Assembly: GCA_020809705.1 (NCBI GenBank)
Contig: CP085825.1
Coordinates: forward strand, 2,170,001-2,234,000
From: Calonectria ilicicola
Taxonomy: Eukaryota > Ascomycota > Sordariomycetes > Hypocreales > Nectriaceae
DNA length: 64,000 nucleotides
Direction of reading: 5' to 3'
Shown: positions 42,349-53,764 of the stretch, piece after piece
Numbering within the stretch: position 1 is the stretch's first letter
How the letters are laid out: each line of letters starts with the position of its first letter
Translations under genes and position numbers: made by a program
The notes under the pieces: generated by a model
Told to the model about the DNA's origin: nothing
Databases searched by the model: none
What the model saw: only the letters and a program-made list of their open reading frames with translations

Positions 42349-43911
42349 TCACTGCACTGTTGCAGGAGGAGTCATAGGATCGCCCGCTCCAAGGCAAGAG
42401 GCTTCCGGTGGCGCTTGTTTGACGATCCATCGTTCAATGAGACCAGTAATCTCATCGCTATTGATCTCGAGGAACATCAAATGACCATTGCCATAAATCC
42501 CGACATCCTCCAGTCGTAGCCAGTGAACACCAACTCCAGCTTGGCGCAGGAAGCATACCGTAGCCCAATCATAGACGGTGTGTGGGCTGGCATGTGCTGT
42601 GATGAGCGCATGGGGCACTCTCTTGAGGTGAATGAGTTGGCGAACTTGCTGATGAACTGGCTTGCCATTCATCCCAACTTCAACAACATCATTTTCTTCT
42701 TCCTGCTGCATAAAGCAAGCACCCAAACGGTCAGGACGAACCCTTCGAATAATATTCAAGGGATCTTTATCCACGCCCTCGAGATCGTTATGAACCTGGA
42801 TTGGAGGATCGTAGGTCAGCGGAATATCTGCCAATCCATAGATCCTCGTCGTCTCTTCTCTTTCGATAAACTGGGAGTACATCAGCGGTCTGTTGGACTT
42901 GGGCAGAGCGGTTCCAAATGGAGGGCCAGCAGGCTCGACTGCCACGACCCCTGCAACAAGGTCAGGCTCAACGTCTGTAGCGAGCCAACATAAATTTCCC
43001 CCTGAGCCTTCACCCACTAGAAATGCTTTTCCAATTCTTTCGAGCAGTGCGCGAAGTGCATTTTGGCCAACGGCTTGGCGTTCGGCTTTCTTCAAATGCA
43101 GGGTAACTATAGAGGCGCAGTAATTGGTGAAAATAGGGTCACCGCGTTGTCCAGTCTGTAATGTGTCAGCTCTTTTCTTCTGCCAGATCTCCCATGCTTA
43201 AACTAACGCCTGGCCATTTGTCATGAAGAGCTGCTCTAGTATGCTTCAGAGGTGTAAGGTCCCGTCCACAAGGCGGTGACTTTGCCTGCGCGGTGAGGTC
43301 TCTTTCGATTGTAGACGCCGCTAGAGAGTGGGATAGACGACCAAGATCCCGGTGGACAAAGTGAGATCCAGTAAGAAAGTTGGACTTTCCACATGGAGGC
43401 ATGTCAACAACATAAACTTGAAAACCTCGTTTAAGAAAGTAGGACGCCCAACCCGGCTTTCCATCCGGTTTGGTCAACTAGACCTAAAATAATACCAATT
43501 CAGTAACTAAATTTTAGGGGCATACTGGAAAATACGAACCTGGCCAGTGTGGAAATCACCATGAACCAAGACAACAGGATAAGGATGTAGCTTCTTCACT
43601 GGGTCTAATTGCTCCACATACATTTGCCCAATGATTGTAGTTGCGTTTGCAATGGTAGCTCCCAGACGCCAATCCGCATTGACAAAAAATGTTGTGCGTG
43701 TGCACATAGCCTCCTTTGGAAAATCTTGTTGAGGAGCATTCCCAGTTTCTGCCTCTCCAATTTCGGTTGTATCATCACTGCCCACATCGTAAGGTGGCAC
43801 GACGGATGAAACCGGACAAATAGGGCTAGACGCAAATTGTGCTTGGCTTTGGCCAGGATCGCCAAGATTCATGTTGAATGCAAAAATCTGACGATCTTCC
43901 ATTGCTTCCAT
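42349..43911 (-). CDS. Alpha/beta hydrolase, fungal large-cap type
   Basis: Exons 43911-43540, 43477-43208 and 43155-42349 (introns 62 and 52 bp, all phase 0) give about 482 aa. The hydrolase core is recognisable: VVLVHGDFHTGQ oxyanion region ending exactly at intron 1, YVVDMPPCGKSNF after strand 4, nucleophile elbow GEGSGGN, and NGHLMFLE with the likely catalytic His near the C-terminus. The first 80 residues have no signal peptide and look disordered. Fungal hydrolases of this layout are usually annotated only by fold, sometimes with secondary-metabolite genes; no such cluster is seen here. Acceptor of intron 1 is the second of two TAG sites; the first would add bases out of frame. Substrate unknown. 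Confidence 0.82.
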
Positions 43912-44894
43912 GTCGCACTAGACCGAAGAGCCGTCCTCAAGCCCGAGAAAGCGTGGCAACTCGCGGTTTCCGGACCCGTGTAGGTGTTTCAAGCTTTGAG
44001 AAATCGGGGTATATGAAGCTATGGAAAATCCCAAATTGCTAGAATGTCTAAATAATAGTCAATAGACTGCCGTGTAGAGTATGGATGAAATAGGGAACGT
44101 GGGATAGAGTGTTTAGGGTAAGGGTATTGATGGAAAGAAACAGAAGAGATGAAAGCAAAGTCGTCACACGTACCCGGAACTCAGCAAATTAAATTAATAC
44201 GTGCCCTTCGTTTGAAATAAATAAAATAGGCTGAGAAGTCCAACTCAAAAAAACACAATCATGCTGAAATGATGAGTAAAAATAGATGAGGTAAAGACTA
44301 GCCGTGAGACCATAGGAGAAGGCAAGGAGGCCCTGAAAACGGTGTCAGGAGATGTAACGCCTGTGTTTGTGCGGATTCTCGAGGGTTTGATTGTAAGGTT
44401 GAATCACTGCTGTTTAGGCTGCGTCATTCGGAGAGCGCATGTTTGCTTCTCGCGGGTGCCTGAGAAAAGAGGCAGTGCCTGAGACAGCGCGATGCCGGTT
44501 TATTTTAAGGCATGAATATAGAGAAGACCCGCTATTTGATGTCGAGGGTTCGGTACCTGGCTGCTTAGATGTTTCAATCAGTCTACTCCAATCGATAGGC
44601 ATCATCGCAACTCTTATCAAGTCAATGACGCCTGGTTTTTGCAATGGTCACTTTTGCGGCATGTTGGTTGTACTTAAATTTGGTTAGGGCTACTGAGAGA
44701 CCGAAAAGTACACTGTGATTTGATTCTCCCTCAATATCTAACATCGCTGCATCATGTTCATTTCATTCCTCATCTCGTTCATGCCATCCTCATGAGACTC
44801 TTTCCAGAAGCATTCTCTCACCATTCAGTCATCAGATCGTCCATGCATATTTCCCTTCGTAAAGCCATAGAATCGTCGTGGTAGAGAGATAGCA
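43912..44894. promoter_or_regulatory. Intergenic upstream of the hydrolase
   Basis: 983 bp between the hydrolase start and the stop of the orphan gene, both on the - strand. Short frames near 44414-44687 on both strands have no features. AT-rich at 44090-44300. Confidence 0.4.
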
Positions 44895-45926
44895 TTAGCA
44901 ATTTTCCAAGGAAATCTCCGTCACCCAAGCAGGGCACTCGACCACCAGTGGCCGAAGAGCTCCAGTCGGTTTCCGAGCTTTCCGAACCAACGCACCAAAA
45001 ACAGTACAGCTAGGCTTTCCTGGCTCATAACACTCTTGTCCGTGAAGATCTATCATCTCAGCATGCTCCGGCGTTCCATTTCCAACACATGTGCCTTTGG
45101 AGTTTGGTGGCAGTTTGAATTCGTATTCTGCTTCGGAATCCGACGACAACATCACTCTCAGTGTCGTCGCCAGGCTTGTGATGTAGAAAAGGTAATCGCA
45201 AAGCCTCTCTTGGTTGGATCTTTTGTCGATGAATGGGTCTATGGAGCACATGATGTGCTCGGTCGTTTGCCAGGCCAGGTCGTCTTGGTCAATTTCGCCC
45301 ATTTCAAGAAGGATATCACGACAGACAATCTCCCAGATGAGCCTGACGAGGTTCCAACGAAGCGCCACGTTATTTCCCTCATTCGCCTTGTTTGGGACGT
45401 GTCTATCTCTCTTGACCTCCTCGTGGAAGACTCGCATGTCGAAATCAACCTGGCCGTGGAATCTTCGTCTGGCGCCATCTAGAAAGTCGCGGACCTGCCG
45501 TGCGCTTTTCTTGATGCTGTACCAGGGGTGAAGACGGGGGATTTTGTCGATGAAGGCGTTGCTGAAGCAGAGAAGACAAGCCATCCAACGCATATCCTCA
45601 AATATGACGACACGTTCGGGAAATTCATCAGGAGGTTCATCGGGAGGTTCATTCAGTCGCTGAGGCACCGGCTTTCGCTTTATCCGTTCAGTTTGGAGGC
45701 GGAGCCGTAAATCAGTGCGTCGAGCACGAATTTCGGGAGAAAGATTGCCGAGACTGGATCCATTTGTCTCCCGTTCGTCTAGTTTAGTGAGTTCCTTCTG
45801 CGCCAAGGCGATTTGGAAAGTCTCCAACTCATCCGGGGTGGGATTCGGGCTGGATGGACAAATGATGTCCGCCGTCTCAGATGGATTGCTAGACGATGTT
45901 GGTCGTGTCGAAACATTGGACGCCAT
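44895..45926 (-). CDS. Hypothetical protein, family not recognised
   Basis: An intronless frame of 343 codons with ATG at 45926. The first 100 residues are Pro/Ser/Glu-rich with a small in-frame repeat (EPPDEPPDEFPE). The rest looks folded and largely helical, with no signal peptide; WMACLLCFSNAFIDKI is the only moderately hydrophobic segment. The C-terminal 60 residues contain several Cys (GTCVGNG, GQECYEPGKPSCTVFG, VVECPAW). Codon use and length without stops support a real gene, but a long + strand frame (45036-45482) runs antisense to it, so the coding strand rests mainly on length. No function is proposed. It sits between a hydrolase and TRAX, both also on the - strand. Confidence 0.6.
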   Translation of the reverse strand: MASNVSTRPTSSSNPSETADIICPSSPNPTPDELETFQIALAQKELTKLDERETNGSSLGNLSPEIRARRTDLRLRLQTERIKRKPVPQRLNEPPDEPPDEFPERVVIFEDMRWMACLLCFSNAFIDKIPRLHPWYSIKKSARQVRDFLDGARRRFHGQVDFDMRVFHEEVKRDRHVPNKANEGNNVALRWNLVRLIWEIVCRDILLEMGEIDQDDLAWQTTEHIMCSIDPFIDKRSNQERLCDYLFYITSLATTLRVMLSSDSEAEYEFKLPPNSKGTCVGNGTPEHAEMIDLHGQECYEPGKPSCTVFGALVRKARKPTGALRPLVVECPAWVTEISLENC

Positions 45927-46285
45927 GTTAAGAAGGTTCTACCAAGGTACGTTCGTTGGGAGCATCACATAGAATACAGTACAGATAATGATGTTGATTA
46001 GGCTAAGCTGTGGCTGTAAGGCCTTTTGTATTGAGATGGAAATACACTTGTTCGGTGTGCGACCGTCAACAGGGCCCACAACCAAACAAAGTATTGCCAA
46101 CACCAATCTTCGGGAACATGCGTCCAAATCACAAAAAGGAATAGCGGTCAGCAACTGAACGTAGCAAACTGTTCAGTGGCTAACGGCGAGCCGCATATCG
46201 ACAAACAACCTGTTGTGATACAATCACATCACATCCGGCAACGGGCATCCAACAAGCGATTCGTGCATGAGCCGTCTCTTTCACA
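45927..46285. promoter_or_regulatory. Upstream region of the hypothetical gene
   Basis: 359 bp between the hypothetical gene start and the TRAX stop. Nothing recognised. Confidence 0.35.
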
Positions 46286-47177
46286 TCAAGGCGACGCAGG
46301 CTCAGGTGCATCATCCTGCATGTCAGGCACCCAACCCTTTGGCCGCTCGCTACCGCGCACCACAAGACCGTAGCCCAGCTTCTCGACCTTCTTAACGCTC
46401 TGTCTCGCTGCGCCCATCTTGCCGCGGAAGTCCTTTGTTGGCGGTGCAGGCAGCATCTCAAATGCACAACCCAAATCCTGAATGTCAGCCAGAATATTCC
46501 GGTCCTCATGGCCCACCAGCTCGCCCGTCTGTGCTGTGGTGACGGTAGCGAAACGCATCATTTCACCAAACAAGTCAAAGACACCATACATGTAGTCATG
46601 CGGTGTCAGTGAGATGTCGGCCGGCACGGCAGCCTGCGCCTCCTCGGGCGTGATGAGGGTTTGATGACGCAGGTAATGATCAAACGAGAGCGCCTCAATG
46701 AGCTCCTCCAGGCAACGCAGCGGGTTGGTGTAGCGGTAGCGGTTGATGGACTGCAGGTCTGGAGCGACACCAGTAAGAAGCTTTGTTATTTCTTCAAGAC
46801 GGGTGTCAATGTCTTTCTGAATGTGGGGAGGGTAGTCTTTGTTCAGTTGCTTGACCCTGTTCAATATATGAGTAAGAGACGTGCTCGAAGAGCCTAGACG
46901 AGCAAAAAGCCTTACCTCTGTAACGCAAAAATGCTGCACACACAAGTCAGTTATGCTTGAAATATTAAAAAGAGGAAGCTCATATTTCTTACATCTTTTT
47001 GCTCTGGGCCGTGACATCTCGTGAGGCCTTGACAATTCTCTCGCGGCGATCATGGTGCTCATCAAGCTCGTTGCGGAAGCCTTCAAACATGTCATGGAAC
47101 CTGCCCCGGGGCTGGTCCGACGGCTTGGCCTTGGCGCGGGCATTGCCGTCGCGGTCCCTCTTAACTCCGCCTGACAT
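46286..47177 (-). CDS. Translin-associated protein X (TRAX)
   Basis: Exons 47177-46993, 46933-46916 and 46856-46286 give about 257 aa; the middle exon is 18 nt and the introns are both 59 bp. The chain reads DVTAQSKKM-IFALQR-VKQLNKDYP. Family marks: basic N-terminus, FRNELDEHHDRRERIVKASRD, a long helical core, GVAPDLQSINRYRYTNPL, 'EELIEALSFDHYLRHQTLIT', DYMYGVFDLFGEMMRFA and a C-terminal KKVEKLGYGLVVRGSERPKGWV. TRAX pairs with translin to form C3PO, an RNA-binding complex with endoribonuclease activity that acts on tRNA fragments and, in Neurospora, on pre-tRNA. The catalytic Glu residues of TRAX appear kept in EELIEA and FGEMMRF but this was judged by eye. Divergent from the GPI14-like gene. 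Confidence 0.9.
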
Positions 47178-47668
47178 TTTGCAGTACGTCGAAGTGGTCT
47201 CGGGTATAACTGTGCAGTGAAAGGAATAAGCTGCAGGCAGTATCTACCGTCGACGATGTTGGTGAAAGTTTGGGCGGGTCCGGCTTCCCAGTGGTACAGG
47301 GATGTGGAGGCTGATGGGGAAAATGTCAGCTCCCGCTGTGGTTGGTCGCTGGGCGGTTGGTGTCGTGCCGCACTGTGCCAGATTTAGAACCTCCCCTAAA
47401 AGCATGCCAGCCAAGCTTCAGGTCAAGCACGACGACAATTCCCGGGGGATGCACTTCTGAATTGAGGAGAAATTGGAACCAGGGAAACCAGAAGTCTTGG
47501 ATTTCCAAGTCATGAGTGCGGATTGGCTGAAGTAACCATACCCACGCCGTGATCCCCAAGAGGCTCACATCTCATTCTACGCCAAGCTGTCCTCATCAGC
47601 CCAAGATCATCCACATACCCAACATCTCACAGCAACACCCCGAGCTTCGGGAAGCTCTGCAAGTAACC
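47178..47668. promoter_or_regulatory. Divergent promoter between TRAX and GPI mannosyltransferase genes
   Basis: 491 bp between two start codons. The + side near 47550-47665 is C/A-rich and likely the leader of the mannosyltransferase. No other element identified. Confidence 0.45.
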
Positions 47669-49039
47669 ATGGCGTTCTTATATTCACTCCTTCGCCCAGC
47701 TCCACTCTTTATCGTTGCCACTCTACTTCGCCTCACACTCCTTCTGTACGGGCTCTGGCAGGATGCCCATTCAGCTCTCAAGTACACCGATATCGACTAC
47801 CTTGTTTTCACTGATGCATCCCGCTTTCTCGCAGCCGGTGATTCACCCTATGCCCGCGACACATACCGCTACACGCCTCTTCTAGCATGGCTCCTCTTGC
47901 CCACCGTCCAGTTCTCCGCCTTTGGCAAACTGGTCTTCGCCGCAGCTGACCTTCTCGCTGGCTGGCTCATGGTCCGAGTTCTGCGCCAACGGGGCATGTC
48001 GGATACAAAAGCTGGCGGCTTTGCGGCTCTGTGGCTTTGGAATCCCATGGTTGCAACTATCAGCACTCGTGGAAGCTCTGAGGGTCTGCTGGGTGTCTTG
48101 ACGATGGGCTTGCTGTGGGCAGTTGAGAGAAAGAGAATCAGCCTAGCTGCTGTGATCCTCGGGCTCTCTGTGCACTTCAAAATCTACCCATTCATTTATG
48201 CACCTGCCATCGTATGGTGGATGGATGATGAGCGTCTTGGGAAAACAACCAAGTCTGGAAAGGCCTCATCAGCCATCGAGGTGTTGCTGAAGTTTGTGTC
48301 TCCAGAGAGAACCAAGCTTGCCGTCATCAGCCTTGCCACCTTTATGGGACTCAATATTCTCATGTATTCGATGTAAGTCACTAACAAACCCATAGAGTTC
48401 GCATCGCTTACCCATTTTCCAGCTACGGAACGCCATTCCTAGTCCACACTTACTTTCATCATGTCACACGCATCGACCACCGCCACAACTTCTCACCCTA
48501 CAACGTACTCCTGTACCTCGTCTCTGCTGTCCCCTCTGCGTCATCGCTACGCATTGAATCGCTGGCTTTTCTCCCTCAGCTTCTTCTCTCGTGCATCCTA
48601 ATCCCTCTTACAATAGCCAAGCGGGACCTTGCCACATCGATGATGGCCCAAACCTTTGCCTTTGTGACCTTCAACAAAGTCTGTACTTCTCAGGTATGTT
48701 GATGTTGCGTTGTTCAACTATGTCTCTTCAGTTTCTAACATCACGCCATAGTACTTCCTCTGGTACATGGTCTTCCTGCCGCTGTATCTCCCTTATTCGT
48801 CACTGTTGCGCGACTCCAAGCTTGGCATTTCGGCTCTGGTACTCTGGATCATATCTCAGGCTGCTTGGTTGCAGCAGGGTTATCAACTGGAATTCCTCGG
48901 GTTGAGCACTTTCTTCCCTGGCCTTTGGCTTGCTTCACTGGGTTTCTTCTTGGTGAATTGTTGGATTTTGGGCATCATTATAAGCGATGGAGTGCAGCTA
49001 CCAAGACTGACCTCAGCAAAGAAGCCACACACGGAGTAA
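47669..49039 (+). CDS. GPI14: GPI mannosyltransferase I (PIG-M/Gpi14 family, GT50)
   Basis: Exons 47669-48372, 48423-48693 and 48752-49039 (introns 50 and 58 bp) give about 420 aa. A multi-helix membrane protein with the lumenal DxD site in KYTDIDYLVFTDA (residues about 40-52), then YRYTPLLAWLLLP, WNPMVATISTRGSSEGLLG, HFKIYPFIYAPAIVWW, and RIDHRHNFSPYNVLLYL after intron 1; the C-terminal part has [20 protein letters not shown]. These are the conserved blocks of PIG-M. The enzyme adds the first alpha-1,4 mannose from dolichol-phosphate-mannose to the GPI precursor in the ER lumen. ATG 47669 was chosen over an in-frame TTG 40 codons earlier because the membrane topology starts immediately after it. 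It serves the GPI anchor route needed for many wall proteins. Confidence 0.95.
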
Positions 49040-49608
49040 AAACCATGGTCGGGTATCTTTTAGTATGTCGCTCGTAATGAAATGTATAAATATTATGAAT
49101 TTAAATGAAGTTTGATTGATGCATTTAAATTTAATTGGAAAAATTATAGCACATAGTGGGGTCAATATTAATAAACGCTCGCGACATGAGGTTTCGTACA
49201 TTCACTCGCAATTGATCCACTCGCTGTGTGCAAATCAAAATTGGCAACATGTCATTTTTCTTAAATCGCAAAGATCGTTATTATAGCAAAAACCAAAATG
49301 TCATGGAGGGTATCTAGCTGTCTTGCCCCCTTACAAATACCAGTTTGGCTCTGCCTAGAACCGAGGTCTAGGGTAACTGGCCACAAGGAAATTCTTCGTT
49401 ATCCAGCGCTCCCCGCGTAACAATGCAAAGCCCCAAACTCCCTGCAAACTTCCCATTCCACCCAATGGTATGGATATGTAGCTCAGATTATTACCATAAG
49501 AATGCTTTGTCCCCAACCATCCTGTACCAATTCCATAAAACGCCTAAATCAATCATCATGACCGGTTGATACCGTCGTTCATTCCGAGACACATGCCTCC
49601 TTTTGTGG
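49040..49608. other. Convergent intergenic region
   Basis: 569 bp with the 3' ends of the mannosyltransferase and the F-box gene. AT-rich over 49075-49300. Nothing else seen. Confidence 0.4.
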
Positions 49609-51549
49609 TTACTGAATGGTAATTCCTGCTGCGAGAGAGCGGTAATTGGCCAACTTTAGTGATGTAATTTTCGATTTCGGTTGTTCGGGTGCAATGACCA
49701 TCCGACCGTCCTTGTTGTAAACAATATCGAAGGATTCGCTGAGCTCCTTGAATGATGCCCCGGGTCGTACTCGCGACATTTCGTTGAGGATCTTATCACT
49801 CCATACGCCTGAGCATGTCCCATCACGCAAGATGAAGAATGGATTCAGTGGTGGGAGTATGGAATCTGACAGTTTGTTAGTAATGTTTGCAATGGAGAGA
49901 TCAGAGGGATATATACCAAGGTCTACGAAGCGAATTCGCAGGTATGTCAACTCCTTGAATTTTTCTAGGGATCGAAGACCAGAAACCACCAGCTTCTCAA
50001 ACGCGTCGATGAAGCCCATGTCTTGAATACCAGAACCAGAGTCATGGAAGCTCACGTTGTGGCGACAGCAGTTCTTGACTGTCAAATCGATCGACTTGAG
50101 CCGAGTTGTGCGTGGATCTGTAGTTCGCATGGCCATCTCGAAAAAGTGGTGACAGACACGACCTGTATACGAAAAGTGCTCCAAAGAGGGCAACGCCTCT
50201 GCCATGCGGACGCAAATGTGTGTCTTTTGAACCACCTTGGAGTAGAATGCAGGCATGACACCTTCACGGCGATAGTCACTTTCCAGACACATGCTCAAGT
50301 TGGTGATGTGGCGTGGAAGTTGAGGAAGGAACTCGGACATGGTAATGTAGCTCTTGGACTTGGACTTGCTGTATGAGCTCTGCCATTCGGAAAGACACGG
50401 CAGCGCGTTAAGGATAGTGATGAAGTCCTGATCCTCCCTGGCAAGATTCCATTGCCCACGAGTCACGAGTGTTTGTACAGACTCTAGAACAGGCAGGGCC
50501 TTGCGGAACGAGGGATCAGCTCGTTGCTCATGGAAATGGAGGACCCGCGGAGCCTTTCTTCGTTCTCCACCTTCAAGTGTCACTACTCTCGCCTGAGGCA
50601 GGGCTTGTTCTATGAAGCGGAAGACCTCGTCGAGGGTGCAGTTGTTGCCGGGAAGTGTGTATGTTGCGTTTGTCAGCCCCTCCATGGTAACAGTAGGGAG
50701 CGATAGAGTGTTTGACAGGGCCACGGGGCCGTAGGTTGGTTGGAAGACGGGGAACCAGATCTCGATATGTTTGACATATGATTGGAGATGCTCGTGGCGG
50801 GCAAAGTGCAGCATGGCATCGTCTAAGCAATCCAAGGTGGCCTTGAGTTTGACATGACGATAGAGGCGCTGCTGGACGAGCACCCGCCATATCTCGCTGA
50901 CCCTTGCCAGCTCTGTGAGTTCCCTCCTGCGCGAATGCCTTAGCGCTGTACCCCAGCTCTTTGTCACACACGAGACGCTCATGCCGCTCCGGGATGTGGC
51001 CGAGACACGATAACCAAATAAGTGGTCCAAGATGGCCTCGTGAACCTCGATAGGCAAGCGGTTCAGGTCAGTAACCGGCACGGGGAGCGAGCGAGGTTCT
51101 TCGTCGGATACCGTGCTTGAGTCGGGGCAAGGGTGCCAATCATCGCCGTATGTGGACTCGCTGAGACAGCAGGACTTCGAGTGTCGGTGGTCGGGATGAG
51201 GAAACGGGGTGCTGCTGGGTCTGGTGGGTGGGACGAAGTCGGTACTCTTGGACTGATCGCGGGGTGGGCTGGATGAGCCCGGAGACACAGGATTCGATGT
51301 GGTGTTGAGGAGTCCCGTCACCATGGACGAGGCCATGATGGAAGCAAACTCGTCATCGGACTCCTGGGCGTCACGGCGTTCGTCGAGGCGGGAGGAGCAG
51401 CCATCGCGGATTGGCAGCAAGGCGGCGCAGGGAGCGACACAGGGCGTGACGGCATTCGCAGTGTCGAACTGGTCGTGACCGTCGTCGGCGAGGTCCATGG
51501 GATCGCCTATCGAGCGTCCCATGCCGGCTTCTTGTTCAGGGTTCTCCAT
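49609..51549 (-). CDS. F-box protein
   Basis: Intronless, about 646 aa from ATG 51549 (an in-frame TTG lies 12 codons upstream). The first 160 residues are low complexity, rich in Asp, Ser and Pro. The F-box is at residues about 160-200: DLNRLPIEVHEAILDHLFGY, the usual LPxEVxxxILxxL pattern, then WRVLVQQRLYRHVKLKATLD. The remaining 400 residues are typical of the long variable C-terminal part of fungal F-box proteins, with Leu-rich elements such as LPQLPRHITNLSMCLES and LKSIDLTVKN that suggest irregular leucine-rich repeats. It would link a substrate to the SCF ubiquitin ligase through Skp1; the substrate is unknown. The next gene upstream is almost 6 kb away. Confidence 0.85.
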   Translation of the reverse strand: MENPEQEAGMGRSIGDPMDLADDGHDQFDTANAVTPCVAPCAALLPIRDGCSSRLDERRDAQESDDEFASIMASSMVTGLLNTTSNPVSPGSSSPPRDQSKSTDFVPPTRPSSTPFPHPDHRHSKSCCLSESTYGDDWHPCPDSSTVSDEEPRSLPVPVTDLNRLPIEVHEAILDHLFGYRVSATSRSGMSVSCVTKSWGTALRHSRRRELTELARVSEIWRVLVQQRLYRHVKLKATLDCLDDAMLHFARHEHLQSYVKHIEIWFPVFQPTYGPVALSNTLSLPTVTMEGLTNATYTLPGNNCTLDEVFRFIEQALPQARVVTLEGGERRKAPRVLHFHEQRADPSFRKALPVLESVQTLVTRGQWNLAREDQDFITILNALPCLSEWQSSYSKSKSKSYITMSEFLPQLPRHITNLSMCLESDYRREGVMPAFYSKVVQKTHICVRMAEALPSLEHFSYTGRVCHHFFEMAMRTTDPRTTRLKSIDLTVKNCCRHNVSFHDSGSGIQDMGFIDAFEKLVVSGLRSLEKFKELTYLRIRFVDLGIYPSDLSIANITNKLSDSILPPLNPFFILRDGTCSGVWSDKILNEMSRVRPGASFKELSESFDIVYNKDGRMVIAPEQPKSKITSLKLANYRSLAAGITIQ

Positions 51550-53732
51550 AAAACGTCGTTGCGGGCCGAGTGGTGGGCATCTCAAGGCCGATCTAGTGAC
51601 GGCCGCTCGGATGGGAGAACCGGGGAAGGGGGGAGGGACGAAGAGGCAAGTTGAGATGTGAGAAAGAGAAGGGTCGACTCGGAGATGTTCTCGACAATAG
51701 GGAAGACAGCGCTGGGGGCGCAGAAATGAATCAATAGAAAAAAAAACGGGACGCCCCGAGCGGACTATGGGTAGTCGGTTGCGCAGATGAGGGATCAGAC
51801 AGAAACAGGTGACGGTCGGGTTGGCAGCGCCCGGCTAGGGAGGGGAATCGCAATAAAAAAACGGCGCCGAAACCAGGGTTGGATGGGTGGTGGTGCACAC
51901 GCAGACAGCGCTGTGAGTGGTAGGCGGACGTGGTGGGCAGAGCACGTCTGGGCCCAAGAACAGTGGACGGGCCCAGTGGAATTGGAGGCGTCCATTAGTT
52001 AGCATTGGATGTGAACCACCACCCACCACTGCCACCCAGCAACATGGGCCCCCTCATATTAGAACCTTGATTATGCATGCGCTCTCTGCGTATTACTCTC
52101 CCTTTTTACGAGGTGAAACCTCGCCCAAGCAGCGATGGAATCACCCATCACGTACCGGACGCTCCACCACTACACGCTGCGCACCCAAACAAACATACGG
52201 CGGCATCCAGGGCGGGCTGGGTGACGCCTGGCAGCGCGGAGGGGCAGTGATATCACAGCCCCGTGTGCCGACCGGGCTTGGGCGGATGGAGGGTTGATCC
52301 AGACGCTGAGTGGCAGCGTGGGTACCTGTGGCCGTGACAGCCGCAGAGGGGCAGTGAGGGTGGCAGACACCGTGTGGACGTGCCTTTCCACCCGGGATGC
52401 ACCCAACGCTCTGCGCATACACGATAATTTCATCTCCGGGACGCCCTCGCTCGTAGGTTTAGATGTGCACCGCAGCACCGAGAGATTGGATGTATCATCC
52501 GCACTTTACGCGCTGCCACGACTCCACAGAGTGGGACGCCGACGTGGATGCGGATGCAACAATTCGGGGTCGCGTGCCAGCGGGGCGGGGCTTGCGCATT
52601 TCTTGTCTACATGCATTGGGTGCGACTCTTGCTTGCTTGGATCGCCACCGCCAGGAAAGCCATGTCTTTTTGGGCCTGTCAAGGCGATACCTATTTCTTG
52701 CTAGAGCGAGACTAGACGAACGCAAACAACGGCCTGTGATGGGATGGTGGTATAAGCAGGTTTGTTGCTGTGCCCATCAGCGCGGGCGCCTCAGCGACCA
52801 AGCATGACATGCACTCTACCGGCATGCAGGGGAATTTTCTTCTTTTCAATACCAAACCAGCTGAGATCATTGGGGCTTAGGCAGCCTGTTGTCCTTGATT
52901 ACCCTGATTCACGAACGGACCCTCCCTCTGTGAGCTATCAGACGCCTCAGCACCATTTGGTATCGGCCGAATAACCTCATGTGAACCTAAAAAACAAAAA
53001 GACCATTCAGGACGGGAGCCTTCGGCTGCAACTTTCTTCTGCTGAAACCTGACGGAAATGAAAACAAACATTTCAAATTGCATATATTTTCATGTGCATA
53101 GCATCGAGATTATACGTTTATTTGTTGCTTAATTTGCCCTCGGCCCCTTGTTGACCACTGTTGTGAAGCGTTTGGCATGCTTCTCAGTAACAAAGCAACA
53201 ACCGAGTGTACATACCCAACTCGGTTTTTTTCAGGTCACGCTAGCGTCTGCATCATGGCGAACGATCTGCATGACCCTGCCTCTAATCAGCGTCATTTTT
53301 TAGATAAGATAGGGCATCCCCCCATCTTATCATGGCCCGCCCAATCGTCATGATAGGCCTCAAAAAATAGAAGCAGAGACGATCATCTGGCCCTTACAGC
53401 AACATTTATTCGTTCTCATCCTTCATCCTACGTTCCTCATCCTTCATTTTTCCTGATGTGTATTAATTTTTAAATAATAACCGTTCCGCTGAATGTGTTG
53501 GTGGCGTTCCTATGTTACTGGTAATGTACTAAATCATATTTGCACTGGGGATTCCCTGCAAAATTCTAGGTGAATTTAGTTGGTCACATTCCATGTTTAA
53601 GACAATCCTGATGTTGGGCGACAAATGGGCGAATCCACGTCATTTCAATTTGCACGTCCAATGTGGCTGAGACAAGCGCCGGATGCCCCCCATTAAGTTT
53701 TTTTTTTTTTTCCCTCGCTTGGATGATGAGAG

Positions 53733-53764
53733 ACAATAACAACAACAACAACAATAATAATAAC
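53733..53764. repeat. AAC/AAT trinucleotide microsatellite
   Basis: About ten triplet units, AAC changing to AAT, close to a T run at 53699-53712. Intergenic. Confidence 0.9.
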
